A stretch of DNA of 64,000 nt from Cyclobacteriaceae bacterium (lineage in GTDB: Bacteria; Bacteroidota; Bacteroidia; Cytophagales; Cyclobacteriaceae), in assembly GCA_016787565.1 (NCBI GenBank), contig JAEUUG010000012.1:1-64000 (forward strand), in the 5' to 3' direction. The notes under the pieces were generated by a model. The model saw only the letters and a list, made by a program, of their open reading frames with translations. It was not told the DNA's origin and made no database searches. Below, piece after piece: positions 54,246 through 64,000 of the stretch (positions are counted from its first letter, which is position 1; every line of letters begins with the position of its first letter). The position numbers and the translations under genes are program-made.

Positions 54246-54650
54246 CTAGTAGTCCAGCCAGGCCGTGGTTTTACAAAAATCAGTACGTGTATTATTATAT
54301 CGGTCCTTCACCCGATAACTCAAACTCAAATCGCCATTCCGAAAAGTTCCCACACCCTCAACCTCATAACCATCAACAATTTGAAAGGGGATGGTAATCC
54401 TTTCATAATCCACATACGCATACACGCGAATATCGGCATCATAAAAATTATAGATATAAATTTCCTGCTGGTCGTAGGATGATTTTGCGATCCGCATGGA
54501 ATAGTAAAGATGATCATTGAAGGTCTCACTGTATTCATGTACATCATATGAACCGACCATACGATCGCGGTTGTCGTAGCGCGGTTCGATGTAGTAGAAA
54601 TCGCAAGAGGCAAACAGGCCTAACAAAACAAGCGGCAGTAACTTTTTCAT
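54246..54650 (-). CDS. Small lipoprotein of unknown function
   Basis: 134 residues. A lipobox ends at LFASC (Cys16), giving a lipid-anchored protein, followed by a Tyr- and Asp-rich beta-strand protein with many short aromatic strands. I do not recognise a family; it resembles small Bacteroidota beta-sandwich lipoproteins. It is preceded on its 5' side by 363 bp without a gene and followed by its own terminator, so it is monocistronic. Confidence 0.75.
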   Translation of the reverse strand: MKKLLPLVLLGLFASCDFYYIEPRYDNRDRMVGSYDVHEYSETFNDHLYYSMRIAKSSYDQQEIYIYNFYDADIRVYAYVDYERITIPFQIVDGYEVEGVGTFRNGDLSLSYRVKDRYNNTRTDFCKTTAWLDY

Positions 54651-55013
54651 AACCGTATAATTTTGATCTTACATCAGATTATACAAGTTCCAGGCCAAAA
54701 TCTACGCGGTCCAGTTAGTTGCGATTATCATTGGCATCGCATGGACGCCCAGCTATTGAGCGCAACTCTAAAAAAAATGCCGGACGGGGTCAACGTCCGG
54801 CATTCACTGCGCTATCCCGATTAATCAGGACAAAAAATAGCGCTTCAACTGTTTAAAAAATTGGCATCCCGGCACCGGAAAAAAATATTTACCACCAACA
54901 ACCACTACGAATGGAGTAAATCACCAGTCGTGCCGGAAATGCCATATCATTACGGAAGAGGACAGCCCTTTGAAATCATGTATCTCATCATGCGTTCCTC
55001 ATTCCTGCATACG
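54651..55013. other. Gene-free stretch after ftsZ
   Basis: This 363-bp stretch holds the terminator of the division cluster (54771-54803). The rest has no convincing gene; a short plus-strand frame (54861-55073) has Tyr/Ser/His-skewed content and runs into ftsZ antisense. Confidence 0.65.
54771..54803 (-). terminator. Intrinsic terminator of the division/cell-wall cluster
   Basis: On the minus strand ATGCCGGACG pairs with CGTCCGGCAT around a 7-nt loop and is followed by TTTTTTT. It lies about 211 bp downstream of the ftsZ stop and is the first strong terminator after the mraY to ftsZ run. Confidence 0.8.
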
Positions 55014-56564
55014 TCAATCAACATTGTCGTGCAAAAACTTATTGTTGCCCAACAAATTGTTGTCATCATTTAAATTATACTTCGAAATAAAAGGCTCAGA
55101 AGAATGGGGCACATCCTGCATCTTCACACCCCTGCGCAGGTATGCCGGCAACGACCACTTTTCGCTGAATTCTTCTTTTGTCATTTCCTGCTTGCGCGCC
55201 TGTTTCATTTTTTCCTTTCTCTCATTGGCCTGCTGTTGCAACCGTTGCTTCGTGTTGCGCAGCTCCATCATACCTTCCTCATTGATTACCTGATCACCGA
55301 ATTTTTCCGTTACGTTGTCAAATTCATCGTCCTGAAAAAGGCTGTCATCACTATCTTCTTCTTCCGGTTTTGAATCCTCCATCTTGTTAAACGGACCGGA
55401 AAATACCAGCTCACGTTCAAAAGGTTTATCATCATCTGTATTTCGCAGCGGTTCCATTTTGGTTCTGATCTGAAAATCTTTTCCCTCGTTGATAGAATTA
55501 TCCGGATTGAACAACCAGCCTTGTGAACGATCCAGATCGTGTACTTTCTTTTCTTCCTTCCGCGATTGGATAAAACCTTTCGACTCGTTCTGAAAACCTG
55601 TTGCAATAACGGTAACCCGGATACGGTCACCTAAATCCGGATCAACACCGTGACCAAAAATCATTTCTGCTTCTTCACCAGCCTGCTCCTGTATATACTC
55701 TGTAATTTCAGAAAGCTCATCCATCTGTAACTCCGCTTCCACACCTGATATAATGGAGAGCAGAATTTTCTTGGCACCCATAATATCACGGCTATCGAGC
55801 AACGGAGATGCCAGTGCTCCTTCAGCAGCTTTCTTTGCACGGTTATCGCCCCGTGTTTCGGATGATCCCATGACAGCAGCACCGGCATTGAGCATTACGG
55901 TGCGCACATCCTGGAAGTCAACATTTACATAACCAGCAAGCGTTATAATTTCGGCTATACCTTTTGCGGCAGTTGTTAATACATTATCCGCTTGCGCGAA
56001 AGCCTGGCCGATGGAAAGATTACCAAAAATTTCACGAAGCTTATCATTTAAGATAACCAGCACCGTATCACAATTTTGCCGCAACGATTCTATACCCAAT
56101 TCGGCTTGCGAATATTTTTTCTTTCCCTCGAATGAGAAAGGTGCCGTGATAATACCAACGGTAAGGATATCCATGTCTTTGGCAATCTTGGCGATGACGG
56201 GTGCAGCACCCGTTCCGGTACCTCCACCCATGCCGGCTGTAACAAAAACCATCTTGGTGCCGGTGAGCATCTCGCGGATTTGCTCTTTACTTTCCAACGC
56301 AGCATTTCTTCCTACTTCCGGATTGGCCCCGCAGCCAAGCCCTTCTGTCAGGTTGGCTCCGATCTGAAGTTTATTCGGCACCGGACTGCTATTCAGCGCC
56401 TGGTTATCGGTGTTACACACGATAAACTCAACATCTTTAATGCCTTGTTTGTACATGTGGTTCACCGCGTTGCTTCCTCCCCCGCCCACGCCAATCACCT
56501 TGATGATCGAACGCTGGTTGCTGTTCTTGGGGATTTCGAATTTGTATGATCCTGTTTCAAACAT
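55014..56564 (-). CDS. ftsZ: Cell division protein FtsZ
   Basis: 516 residues, the tubulin-like GTPase that builds the division ring. The GTP-binding part has GVGGGGSNAV (25-34) and the tubulin signature GGGTGTG (113-119). The C-terminus is long and charged, about 190 residues past the core, with Gln/Glu-rich linkers and an end segment (LPAYLRRGVKMQD) that fits the conserved FtsA-binding tail seen in Bacteroidota, followed by an unusual 35-residue extra tail. It is the last gene of the cluster, 44 bp after ftsA. Long linkers are common in this phylum. Confidence 0.98.
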   Translation of the reverse strand: MFETGSYKFEIPKNSNQRSIIKVIGVGGGGSNAVNHMYKQGIKDVEFIVCNTDNQALNSSPVPNKLQIGANLTEGLGCGANPEVGRNAALESKEQIREMLTGTKMVFVTAGMGGGTGTGAAPVIAKIAKDMDILTVGIITAPFSFEGKKKYSQAELGIESLRQNCDTVLVILNDKLREIFGNLSIGQAFAQADNVLTTAAKGIAEIITLAGYVNVDFQDVRTVMLNAGAAVMGSSETRGDNRAKKAAEGALASPLLDSRDIMGAKKILLSIISGVEAELQMDELSEITEYIQEQAGEEAEMIFGHGVDPDLGDRIRVTVIATGFQNESKGFIQSRKEEKKVHDLDRSQGWLFNPDNSINEGKDFQIRTKMEPLRNTDDDKPFERELVFSGPFNKMEDSKPEEEDSDDSLFQDDEFDNVTEKFGDQVINEEGMMELRNTKQRLQQQANERKEKMKQARKQEMTKEEFSEKWSLPAYLRRGVKMQDVPHSSEPFISKYNLNDDNNLLGNNKFLHDNVD

Positions 56565-56608
56565 GATTTTCTTTTTTTTAGTGGTTGATTCTATTTTTGT
56601 TACTCACA

Positions 56609-57922
56609 TCAGTACTCATTTTTTCCATCGAGATCATCAATCAGCAAACTCTTGGTTTTATTCAAGATGTCGTTGAAGAAATTCTTCGATGGCGCAATGG
56701 TTTTCTTCACCTTCGCGGTGGCTTTAACGCCATGCAGGCGAGCCTCTTTATAGCGATCTTCTCTTTCATCCAGAGAGCGGAAGCCCGAAAGCACCAATCC
56801 CACAGCCGTAGCGTACATCGGGCTCTTCACCTGCTCGATCTTGCTTTTGCCAAGGTGTTCGTTCGGGTAACCGATGCGGGTATCCATACCGGTCATGTAT
56901 TCAACAAGTTGTTTCAGATTACTCAATTGTGCGCCCCCTCCGGTAATCACAATTCCTCCGGCCAACCGATTCTCAAATCCAGAACTGATAATTTCTGCAT
57001 GTGCCATCTCAATCACCTCTTCCATTCTTGCCTGAATGATATTGGAAAGATTCTTAACTGAGATTTCTTTTGCAGCACGATTGCGTATACCGGGTATCGA
57101 AACAATTTCATTCGGGCTCGCTTCTTCGGCTATTGCTTTTCCGAACCGCGTCTTCAACTGCTCTGCCTGCTGCGGCAACACCATCAGCCCTTGCTTGATA
57201 TCGTTTGTCACGATGTTTCCACCAAACGGAATAACCGCAGAATGCCGGATGATACTGTCATAAAAAATAGCGATGTCGGTTGTTCCCCCTCCGATATCGA
57301 TGAGGCAAACACCCGCTTCTTTTTCTTCATCGCTGAGAACGGCTAGGCTAGAAGCTAATGGTTCGAGAATAAGATCTTCTATTTCCAGACCTCCCCTGCG
57401 GATACATTTATTAATATTATTGATGGCATTGGTTTGTGCCGTGATGATGTGGAAGTCGGCTTCCAACCGGACACCGGACATACCAACGGGCTCTTTAATT
57501 CCTTCTTCGTAATCCACCATATAATCCTGTGGCATCACATGAATGATCTGACTGCCCGGAGGCACAACCATGCGGTACATATCCTGCGTTAACCGCTCGA
57601 CATCATCCACGGTAATCTCGTCTTCTTTGGAAGAGCGAGTGATGCCTCCATGCTGAATGAAACTACGGATATGTTGACCGGCAATTCCAACATTGACAAC
57701 ACCAATATCAATACCCGCCTGATCGCCCGCTTCCTTTATGGCCTTCTCAATGGCATAAACCGTTTTATCAATATTAAATACAATGCCTTTGACGACACCT
57801 TCTGATTCGGCTTTGCCCATACCCAATACCTCCAGCTTGCCAAATTCATTCTTGCGGCCAACAATAGCGCAAATCTTTGTTGTACCGATGTCAAGTCCGA
57901 CTACTATTTTTTCGTGTTCCAT
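56609..57922 (-). CDS. ftsA: Cell division protein FtsA
   Basis: 437 residues. It is the actin-like protein that ties FtsZ filaments to the membrane. VGLDIGTTKICAIVG is the phosphate-1 region, VCLIDIGGGTTDIAIF phosphate 2 and GGIVITGGGAQLSNL the adenosine region. The inserted 1C domain is present (PQDYMVDYEEGIKEPVGM). The amphipathic C-terminal membrane tail is less obvious (FFNDILNKTKSLLID). It lies 51 bp after ftsQ and 44 bp before ftsZ. Confidence 0.97.
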   Translation of the reverse strand: MEHEKIVVGLDIGTTKICAIVGRKNEFGKLEVLGMGKAESEGVVKGIVFNIDKTVYAIEKAIKEAGDQAGIDIGVVNVGIAGQHIRSFIQHGGITRSSKEDEITVDDVERLTQDMYRMVVPPGSQIIHVMPQDYMVDYEEGIKEPVGMSGVRLEADFHIITAQTNAINNINKCIRRGGLEIEDLILEPLASSLAVLSDEEKEAGVCLIDIGGGTTDIAIFYDSIIRHSAVIPFGGNIVTNDIKQGLMVLPQQAEQLKTRFGKAIAEEASPNEIVSIPGIRNRAAKEISVKNLSNIIQARMEEVIEMAHAEIISSGFENRLAGGIVITGGGAQLSNLKQLVEYMTGMDTRIGYPNEHLGKSKIEQVKSPMYATAVGLVLSGFRSLDEREDRYKEARLHGVKATAKVKKTIAPSKNFFNDILNKTKSLLIDDLDGKNEY

Positions 57923-57973
57923 ATTCGTAAATCATTTATAGTGGTTGTTTTCTTATTGTCTTTTCTTTTCATG

Positions 57974-58738
57974 TTATTCAGCAACAATCTGTCCTTCATA
58001 TTCGAGATTGACCCGCTGATATTTATTCCACCCCATCCGGGGAAGAATCTCTTTATAGAAAACCATCAACTTGCTGAATTTCACTTCCAGATTTTCAGGC
58101 TTCCCAAATTCAATCTTTTCATCACCCACCTGTGGGAAAATGATAACCTTTCCTTTACCATCAATATCGAGTTGAGCAATCTGTGCCGACCAGAATTCAC
58201 TTTCGCGAATTGTTTTGATCATCTCCAGCAAGTGTAATCCCTCCTCGGTTTGTGTGAGATTCGTTTGCTTCAATAGTTTAGGAACGTAGGCACCGCTAAG
58301 CAGCAGAACCCGCGAAGTATACTTATCAGAAACAGGCATGATGGTTCCGTCTTCTGCGATATAACCGTCCGGTCCATCGTTACGCACAATCCGGGCGATG
58401 GGTCTGCGCAACGATGATCGCACAACAACATTTCCTTTCAAGTCACTGTATACCTGGGCATCTTCAATGAAAGGCTCCCGTTTGATTTTTCTTTCGATTT
58501 CTTTCAGGTTTATTTTATCGAGACCGGCTCCCTTCAAATTATCTTTCTTCAACTGAATCATTTCAGCGATATCCGCTTCGTCCAGAAAATGGTTCTCGTG
58601 AACATTCTCCATTTTAATAGTAACATCACGCACAGCTACCATTCCATTGCGCCTTTCAGCAAAGGCAATGATAGCTGCCACAACGAGCAAAGCCGCTCCA
58701 ATTTTCAATTCACGCTTAATGTCAAGTTTAAATTTCAT
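57974..58738 (-). CDS. ftsQ: Cell division protein FtsQ
   Basis: 254 residues. One N-terminal membrane segment (LKIGAALLVVAAIIAFAERR) is followed by a periplasmic POTRA-like domain (VRDVTIKMENVHENHFLDEADI) and the FtsQ beta domain (REPFIEDAQVYSDLKGNVVV). It bridges the cytoplasmic ring to septal peptidoglycan synthesis. Its start overlaps the murC stop by 11 bp. Bacteroidota FtsQ proteins diverge from those of E. coli, so the call rests on domain order and position in the cluster. Confidence 0.9.
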   Translation of the reverse strand: MKFKLDIKRELKIGAALLVVAAIIAFAERRNGMVAVRDVTIKMENVHENHFLDEADIAEMIQLKKDNLKGAGLDKINLKEIERKIKREPFIEDAQVYSDLKGNVVVRSSLRRPIARIVRNDGPDGYIAEDGTIMPVSDKYTSRVLLLSGAYVPKLLKQTNLTQTEEGLHLLEMIKTIRESEFWSAQIAQLDIDGKGKVIIFPQVGDEKIEFGKPENLEVKFSKLMVFYKEILPRMGWNKYQRVNLEYEGQIVAE

Positions 58739-60122
58739 AGCGTGTATTCAGCCAGTTTTTTATCGGTTCTACAAACGTATCAATATCGCCAGCACCGATG
58801 GTTACCAACACATCGATGTCGAGGTTTTCCAGTTTTTGCATGAGATCAGTTTTTGTACAGCGCATTTTGACAGCACTCGTTACATTGTTAAAAATGATGT
58901 CGTCATCAACGCCTGGTATGGGCAACTCGCGTGCAGGATATATGTCCAATAACAAAAGTTCATCCGCCAGGCTCAGACTTGATGCGAATCCTGCTGCAAA
59001 ATCACGCGTACGCGAATACAAGTGTGGCTGAAAAACAGCCGTGAGTTTCCGGTTAGGGTAAAGCGACTTCATGGATTTCAGAAATGCTTCAATCTCTGTT
59101 GGATGATGTGCATAATCATCAACATAAATTACATTCTTACCCTTGATAACATACTCAAACCTGCGTTTCACTCCGGTGAACGACTCCAATGCCTTTTTAA
59201 TTGTGGCGTTGTTCACACCGCATAGACTCGCTGCCACGGAAGCAGCAATGGCATTTTCAATGTTATGAAAACCAGGGACACCGAGCTTAACATGCTCGAC
59301 CTTTCCGAAACCCTGGAGGTCGAACTCAAAAAATCCGCTACGTGCGGTTATATTGCCGGCAAAAAATTGTCCCCGGCTCATGCTGTAAATATTTTTGGTA
59401 ACATGCGTTACCCCATGCGCCAGTTTTTCGTCAATTGACTCATGAATGATTAATGAGCCACCGTTGTTAATCTGCTTGATAAAATCTTTAAAGGAAGTAA
59501 TGAGGCTTTCGTGATCACCATAAATATCGAGATGATCAGCATCGGCCGAAGTTATTACAGCGATTGCCGGAAAGAGGCGGAGAAATGATCGATCAAACTC
59601 ATCGGCCTCTACCACAACAATAGTATTATCGGTAACCGATCCGTGCATCACCAGATTCGAATTATAATTCGTTGTAATACCCCCCAGAAACCCAACCATA
59701 TCCAGACCTGCAACTTTTAAAATATGGGCGACCATCGATGAAGTTGTTGTCTTACCGTGCGTTCCGGCAACAGCAATAGTCGTGTACCCTTTTGTAATCA
59801 GACCGAGCACTTCCGAACGCTTCATAATGGTGTATCCACTATCTTTCAGATACAGATGCTCCTGATGATCCTTAGGAATTGCCGGGGTAAAAACAACCAA
59901 CGTACTGTCGCGATTTTCCTTTACTTCCTGCGGAATGTTTTCAACTCCGTCAACATAGTGAATAGCCATTCCCTCATTTTCAAGGGAAGTGGTTAAGGTT
60001 GTCGTGGTGCGGTCGTAGCCGGAAACGTGCATGCCCTTTTTCAAGAACCAACGCGCCAGCGCACTCATACCGATGCCTCCGATGCCGAGAAAATAAACGT
60101 TATGGTATTCTTCTAATTTCAC
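58728..60122 (-). CDS. murC: UDP-N-acetylmuramate--L-alanine ligase
   Basis: 464 residues. It adds L-Ala to UDP-MurNAc in the cytoplasm, the first peptide step of peptidoglycan precursor synthesis. GIGGIGMSALARWFLKKG is the N-terminal UDP-binding motif, GTHGKTTTSSM the ATP P-loop and DDYAHHPTEIEA the C-terminal ligase motif. The start overlaps the murG stop by 4 bp and the end overlaps ftsQ by 11 bp, indicating coupled translation. Confidence 0.97.
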   Translation of the reverse strand: MKLEEYHNVYFLGIGGIGMSALARWFLKKGMHVSGYDRTTTTLTTSLENEGMAIHYVDGVENIPQEVKENRDSTLVVFTPAIPKDHQEHLYLKDSGYTIMKRSEVLGLITKGYTTIAVAGTHGKTTTSSMVAHILKVAGLDMVGFLGGITTNYNSNLVMHGSVTDNTIVVVEADEFDRSFLRLFPAIAVITSADADHLDIYGDHESLITSFKDFIKQINNGGSLIIHESIDEKLAHGVTHVTKNIYSMSRGQFFAGNITARSGFFEFDLQGFGKVEHVKLGVPGFHNIENAIAASVAASLCGVNNATIKKALESFTGVKRRFEYVIKGKNVIYVDDYAHHPTEIEAFLKSMKSLYPNRKLTAVFQPHLYSRTRDFAAGFASSLSLADELLLLDIYPARELPIPGVDDDIIFNNVTSAVKMRCTKTDLMQKLENLDIDVLVTIGAGDIDTFVEPIKNWLNTRYEI

Positions 60123-61237
60123 TGGCTACTATGGATCAGTTTTTCAATTTCATTTACAATATCACGGGTAGCATTTGGCCTGGCGAGTTTGGCGATATTC
60201 TCACGAAGCCGGTTCGCATGTTGTTCATCGAATAATAATCGCAACGCCTCATCCACCAACATCTTCTGGGCATCGTTGTCGGCAACCAAAACAGCTGCAT
60301 CACGTTCCACCAGCGCCATAGCATTTTTGGTCTGATGATCTTCTGCAACATTCGGTGACGGCACAAGAATGACCGGCTTTTTTGCAATGCAGATTTCAGA
60401 AACCGCTAAAGCACCAGAACGCGAAACAACAACGTCCGCAGCTGCATAGGCCAGATCCATTTCGCGAACAAAATCCTGTACCCTTATTTTTAACAAATCA
60501 TAGTTACTCAACCTTGCTTTGTAAGTATCATAATATCCCTTTCCGGTTTGCCAAATCACCTGAACTCCGGCATCCAGTAACTTTTCAATGTTGCTGATTA
60601 TACTTTCATTGATGGTGCGGGCACCTAAGCTTCCACCCACGATGAGCAAAGTTTTTATCGATGCATCAAAACCAAAGTGGCTCAATGCTTTATCACGTTT
60701 CTCATCAATGCTGAGAATATCTTTGCGCACCGGGTTGCCCGTCAACACAATTTTATCTTTCGGAAAATATTTTTCCATTCCCGTATAGGCCACACAAACT
60801 TTACTCACTTTACCAGCAACTTGTTTGTTCGCGAGGCCGGCAAACGAATTTTGTTCCTGTATAACCGAAGGAATTTTATGGCGGGTAGCCACCATCATGA
60901 TCGGTCCGCTGGCATAACCACCGGTACCAATAACTGCATGAGGCTTAAAACTTTTAATGATCGATGATGCCTTGAAATAACTAACCAATACTTTTACCGG
61001 GAACAAGATGTTCGAGAAGGTGAGGCTACGCTGCAAACCGCTTATCCACAAGCCTATAATTTTATAACCTGCTTCAGGCACACGCGTCATTTCCATTCTG
61101 CCCGTTGCACCTACAAAAAGTATATCCGCATCAGGATGACGTTCCCGAAATTCATTGGCTATCGCTACCGCGGGAAAGATATGCCCACCGGTTCCGCCAC
61201 CACTGATGATCAGACGATATGGTTGTTGTGTACTCAA
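60119..61237 (-). CDS. murG: UDP-GlcNAc--undecaprenyl-pyrophosphoryl-MurNAc-pentapeptide GlcNAc transferase
   Basis: 372 residues. It adds GlcNAc to lipid I to make lipid II at the inner face of the membrane. GGGTGGHIFPAVAIANE is the first glycine loop, VGGSLGARTINES the second, and SRSGALAVSEICIAKKPVIL the UDP-GlcNAc site. It overlaps ftsW upstream and murC downstream by 4 bp each. Confidence 0.97.
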   Translation of the reverse strand: MSTQQPYRLIISGGGTGGHIFPAVAIANEFRERHPDADILFVGATGRMEMTRVPEAGYKIIGLWISGLQRSLTFSNILFPVKVLVSYFKASSIIKSFKPHAVIGTGGYASGPIMMVATRHKIPSVIQEQNSFAGLANKQVAGKVSKVCVAYTGMEKYFPKDKIVLTGNPVRKDILSIDEKRDKALSHFGFDASIKTLLIVGGSLGARTINESIISNIEKLLDAGVQVIWQTGKGYYDTYKARLSNYDLLKIRVQDFVREMDLAYAAADVVVSRSGALAVSEICIAKKPVILVPSPNVAEDHQTKNAMALVERDAAVLVADNDAQKMLVDEALRLLFDEQHANRLRENIAKLARPNATRDIVNEIEKLIHSSQ

Positions 61238-62409
61238 GCTGCTTTTGCTGTTGCCATGTTTTTATTTTCTCTTGCTTCTGAAGCAGGCTTTTGTTCATAG
61301 GCCTGATCTTGCTCCCCACGACTCACACTCAGAATAATACCGATAGATAAACCTGTGAAGACCATGGAAGTTCCGCCCATGGAAACCAACGGTAACGGTT
61401 GCCCCGTGATGGGTCCAAGCCCTACTACTACACCCATGTTCACCATGGCCTGACAAACCAGATCGAAACTCAACCCGGCAGAAAGTAATCCCCCAAAAGC
61501 ACGTTCGCTGTTATAGGATGCCTTCATGCCACGATGTAACAAAACGAGGTATAGGATGATGACCACCACACCACCAATCATTCCATACTCTTCAATAACG
61601 ATAGCATAAACAAAATCAGAATACGGATGCGGCAGAATGTTGCGCTGGTCACTGTTACCCGGACCTTTGCCGGTAACGCCTCCTGTAGCCACTGCAATGC
61701 GGGCGTGCTTAGCCTGAAAGGGAAGCTCAGATCCATTCACGAAACTCATGATTCTGTTCTTAGCTGTTTCACCGCGCGAACCAAATACAACAGCGAGGGA
61801 TCCAAACAATATTCCAACAAACACCAGCATCGCTAAATATTTTGTGGGCACACGTCCGATAAACATAATGAGCATACACGTAAGCAAGAGTAGACCTGCT
61901 GTAGATAGGTTGGTTAGCGCTATCAGGCCGCAGATGACACCACACCAGAAAAGTATGGGTATCAACGACTCTTTGATGTCATCAATATTTTGTTGACGCT
62001 TCGATAACATACTGGCCAGGTTTACAATAAGCGCAAGACTGGCAAAGTCAGACGGCTGAAATGATCCAACAAAAGGAACCTTGATCCACCGTGCAGCATC
62101 ATTTAAAGAAACACCATTCGTGAAGGTGTATATTAACAACGGGATGCTGATCCATAATGCATACTTTGAAAGTTTGGAATAGTATCGGTAATCAACTTTA
62201 TGCGCAAACCACATGGCGGCCAAACCGGCCATTACGGTAAGCGTGTGGTTCAATAAATACCTTTCGGGACTCATTGATCGCTTGTACGCCAGCGTACCGA
62301 TAGAACTGTATACCACCAGAATACTAATCAGTGTCAACGCAAAAACAACTGCCCAGATGACTTTGTCACCTTGCAAATTTTTATCAGCCCATTCTTTTAC
62401 TCGTATCAT
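61234..62409 (-). CDS. ftsW: Septal peptidoglycan polymerase FtsW
   Basis: 391 residues with about ten membrane segments. It polymerises lipid II into glycan strands, normally with a class B PBP. The SEDS motifs are present: the catalytic Asp is in GSFQPSDFASLAL, and PLPLVSMGGTSM lies near the end. FtsW rather than RodA is inferred from position between murD and murG. It starts 10 bp after murD and overlaps murG by 4 bp. Confidence 0.95.
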   Translation of the reverse strand: MIRVKEWADKNLQGDKVIWAVVFALTLISILVVYSSIGTLAYKRSMSPERYLLNHTLTVMAGLAAMWFAHKVDYRYYSKLSKYALWISIPLLIYTFTNGVSLNDAARWIKVPFVGSFQPSDFASLALIVNLASMLSKRQQNIDDIKESLIPILFWCGVICGLIALTNLSTAGLLLLTCMLIMFIGRVPTKYLAMLVFVGILFGSLAVVFGSRGETAKNRIMSFVNGSELPFQAKHARIAVATGGVTGKGPGNSDQRNILPHPYSDFVYAIVIEEYGMIGGVVVIILYLVLLHRGMKASYNSERAFGGLLSAGLSFDLVCQAMVNMGVVVGLGPITGQPLPLVSMGGTSMVFTGLSIGIILSVSRGEQDQAYEQKPASEARENKNMATAKAA

Positions 62410-62419
62410 AACCCTCGTG

Positions 62420-63790
62420 TTAACTTCTTACTACATCTGTATTTTCAATTTCTTTCTTTAATTCCAGAACAGCGCTTCGAAACTGATCACCCCGATCTTC
62501 ATAATTCTTAAAAAGATCAAAACTTGCACATGCCGGTGAAAGCAATACAACATCGCCTCGTTGTGCTTCTTCCAGTGCCATGCGTACTAACGATGATACA
62601 CTTTGCGTTTCTTTGATGGTGCCGACAACATCACCAAAAGCCTTCTTCAGTTTATCGTTATCCTTACCCAGGCAAATCAATACCCTGACTTTTTTCTTCA
62701 CCGCATCTTCAATAAGGCTGTAATCATTTCCTTTATCAACGCCTCCGGCAATCCAGATTAGCGGTTGATCAAAACTGCCCAATGCATACACCACTGAATC
62801 GACATTGGTGGCTTTGGAGTCGTTCACAAACTCAACACCATTAATGCTGGCAACAGACTCAAGTCGATGCGGGGCATTTACAAAGGTTTTTAATCCAGAC
62901 CGTATTTGATCCAATGGAACGCCAGCAACGTGAACAGCAGAAACAGCTGCCATCGTATTGATGAGATTGTGCGGGCCTTTTAAGGTTGTATCAGCCTGAT
63001 CGATTGAAAAACTTTCTGCAAAACCAAAACTCATTTTTTTACCATCGAAATGAGCCAATGCTTTCGAAGTTGCGCTAAGCGATAGTTCAATTGTATTAGC
63101 AATACTTTTTCGCTTTGCTACTTCCGCAGCGATCACCCTATCATCAGCATAATAAATAAAGTGATGCTGTCCCTCCATATTCTGAATCAACCTGAATTTT
63201 GAATCCACATACTTTTGCATGGTGTATTCGTACCGATCCAGGTGATCGGGAGTAATGTTCAATAAAATACCGATAGTCGGTTTGAATGTTGTCGTTCCGT
63301 CCAACTGAAAGCTGCTTAACTCTAACACATACCACTCATACTTTTTTTGTGCTACCTGCCGCGCCATACTAAAGCCAACATTTCCAGCCAGCGCCACATT
63401 ACATCCCGCCTCCTTCATCAGATGGTAGGTTAGCAAAGTTGTTGTGGTTTTTCCGTTTGTGCCGGTGATGGCAATGATTTTCGCATCCGTATAACGAGAG
63501 GCAAATTCAATTTCATCGATCACCGGAATCAAGAGCGACTTAATTTTCCGGATGATCTCTGCCTTATCGGAAATACCCGGACTTTTAATTACCAGCGAAG
63601 CATTTAAAATTTTTGCTTCTGTATGATAACCTTCTTCGTAGGCAATGCCTTCCTGCTCTAGTTCTTTCTTATATTTTTCCTTAATCTGACCTTGCTCCGA
63701 TACAAACACGTCATAGCCCTTTGCGTTCGCCAGCAATGCCGCACCCGTTCCGCTTTCTCCTGCACCCAATATGACAATTCGCTCCTTCAT
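62420..63790 (-). CDS. murD: UDP-N-acetylmuramoyl-L-alanine--D-glutamate ligase
   Basis: 456 residues from the ATG at 63788-63790 ([16 protein letters not shown], the N-terminal UDP-binding motif); an upstream in-frame start would run into mraY. The ATP loop is [11 protein letters not shown], and [13 protein letters not shown] and [19 protein letters not shown] are the Mur ligase central and C-terminal motifs. It adds D-Glu to UDP-MurNAc-L-Ala. Its start overlaps the mraY stop by 4 bp. Confidence 0.97.
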   Translation of the reverse strand: MKERIVILGAGESGTGAALLANAKGYDVFVSEQGQIKEKYKKELEQEGIAYEEGYHTEAKILNASLVIKSPGISDKAEIIRKIKSLLIPVIDEIEFASRYTDAKIIAITGTNGKTTTTLLTYHLMKEAGCNVALAGNVGFSMARQVAQKKYEWYVLELSSFQLDGTTTFKPTIGILLNITPDHLDRYEYTMQKYVDSKFRLIQNMEGQHHFIYYADDRVIAAEVAKRKSIANTIELSLSATSKALAHFDGKKMSFGFAESFSIDQADTTLKGPHNLINTMAAVSAVHVAGVPLDQIRSGLKTFVNAPHRLESVASINGVEFVNDSKATNVDSVVYALGSFDQPLIWIAGGVDKGNDYSLIEDAVKKKVRVLICLGKDNDKLKKAFGDVVGTIKETQSVSSLVRMALEEAQRGDVVLLSPACASFDLFKNYEDRGDQFRSAVLELKKEIENTDVVRS

Positions 63791-64000
63791 CTTAATTTCA
63801 ATGTTGCAAGTGTTATAATGGCCAGTAAAATTCCTACGATCCAAAAACGGGTTACAATTTTTGCTTCGGGAATATTTTTCTTTTGATAGTGGTGATGCAA
63901 AGGAGACATCAGAAAAATTCTCCGGCCCTCCCCATACTTCTTCTTGGTGTATTTGAAATAGGATACCTGAATGATCACAGAAAGATTTTCAATGAGAAAA
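63787..64000 (-). CDS. mraY: Phospho-MurNAc-pentapeptide-transferase MraY, C-terminal part
   Basis: Only the last 70 codons lie in the window and the gene continues past base 64000. The visible end has [12 protein letters not shown], then [20 protein letters not shown], the conserved catalytic loop with three His, and the final membrane segment [16 protein letters not shown]. MraY transfers phospho-MurNAc-pentapeptide to undecaprenyl phosphate to make lipid I. It is the most upstream visible gene of the cluster. Confidence 0.95.
   Translation of the reverse strand, partial: FLIENLSVIIQVSYFKYTKKKYGEGRRIFLMSPLHHHYQKKNIPEAKIVTRFWIVGILLAIITLATLKLR

Noticed and set aside
54861-55073. 70-codon plus-strand frame after ftsZ
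   Set aside because: It overlaps the ftsZ 3' end in antisense and has no recognisable pattern.
1-64000. CRISPR arrays, rRNA, tRNA genes and intact IS transposases
   Set aside because: I looked for regularly spaced repeats, tRNA arms and transposase motifs on both strands and found none that hold up.

Overview
The window looks like a chromosome segment of a Bacteroidota bacterium, most likely order Cytophagales. The signs are a TonB-dependent receptor paired with a DUF4249 lipoprotein, many Bacteroidota-restricted families (DUF4421, DUF3667, DUF3078, DUF2851, DUF4905), near-absence of Shine-Dalgarno sequences, and a tmRNA whose tag reads GESNYAMAA. The order assignment is inference from recalled family distributions; no search was run.

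Left end (1-7063) is accessory DNA. It starts with the 3' part of a phage tail-fibre-like gene, two small unknown genes and a trypsin-like protease. A 4.7-kb block follows, bounded by two 46-bp direct repeats (45/46 identical) that are also intrinsic terminator hairpins. Inside the block are a C-terminal remnant that looks like a serine recombinase, a coiled-coil protein that seems to lack its usual N-terminal helix-turn-helix, a DUF4143 AAA+ ATPase with a striking upstream operator-like array, and a broken chimera joining the nuclease-like N-terminus of a type I restriction R subunit to an AAA/DUF4435 ATPase. I read the block as a decayed integrative or defence element.

The middle (7.1-55 kb) is mostly housekeeping and Bacteroidota-specific genes. 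They include two alkylation-repair HEAT proteins (AlkC- and AlkD-like), envelope barrels, PRPP synthetase, TerC, tmRNA, dnaX with an A10 slippage site, a HerA-like ATPase, LysM proteins including a lytic transglycosylase, an M16 protease, nucleoside phosphorylase, a lipid/drug ABC exporter, a Tat-exported molybdenum hydroxylase pair (IorAB-like), rhomboid, pullulanase, a WYL regulator, PPDK, an OmpA protein, NfeD and KdsB. A 26-residue Ala/Lys-repeat miniprotein (16177-16257) and a 133-bp palindromic intergenic element (42731-42863) stand out.

The right end (55014-64000, all minus strand) is the division and cell wall cluster in transcription order mraY (cut by the window), murD, ftsW, murG, murC, ftsQ, ftsA, ftsZ. 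Most of these genes overlap or nearly abut, and a strong intrinsic terminator follows ftsZ. These proteins make lipid II precursors (MraY, MurC, MurD, MurG), polymerise them (FtsW) and build the Z-ring (FtsZ, FtsA, FtsQ). I saw no CRISPR array, rRNA, tRNA or intact transposase.
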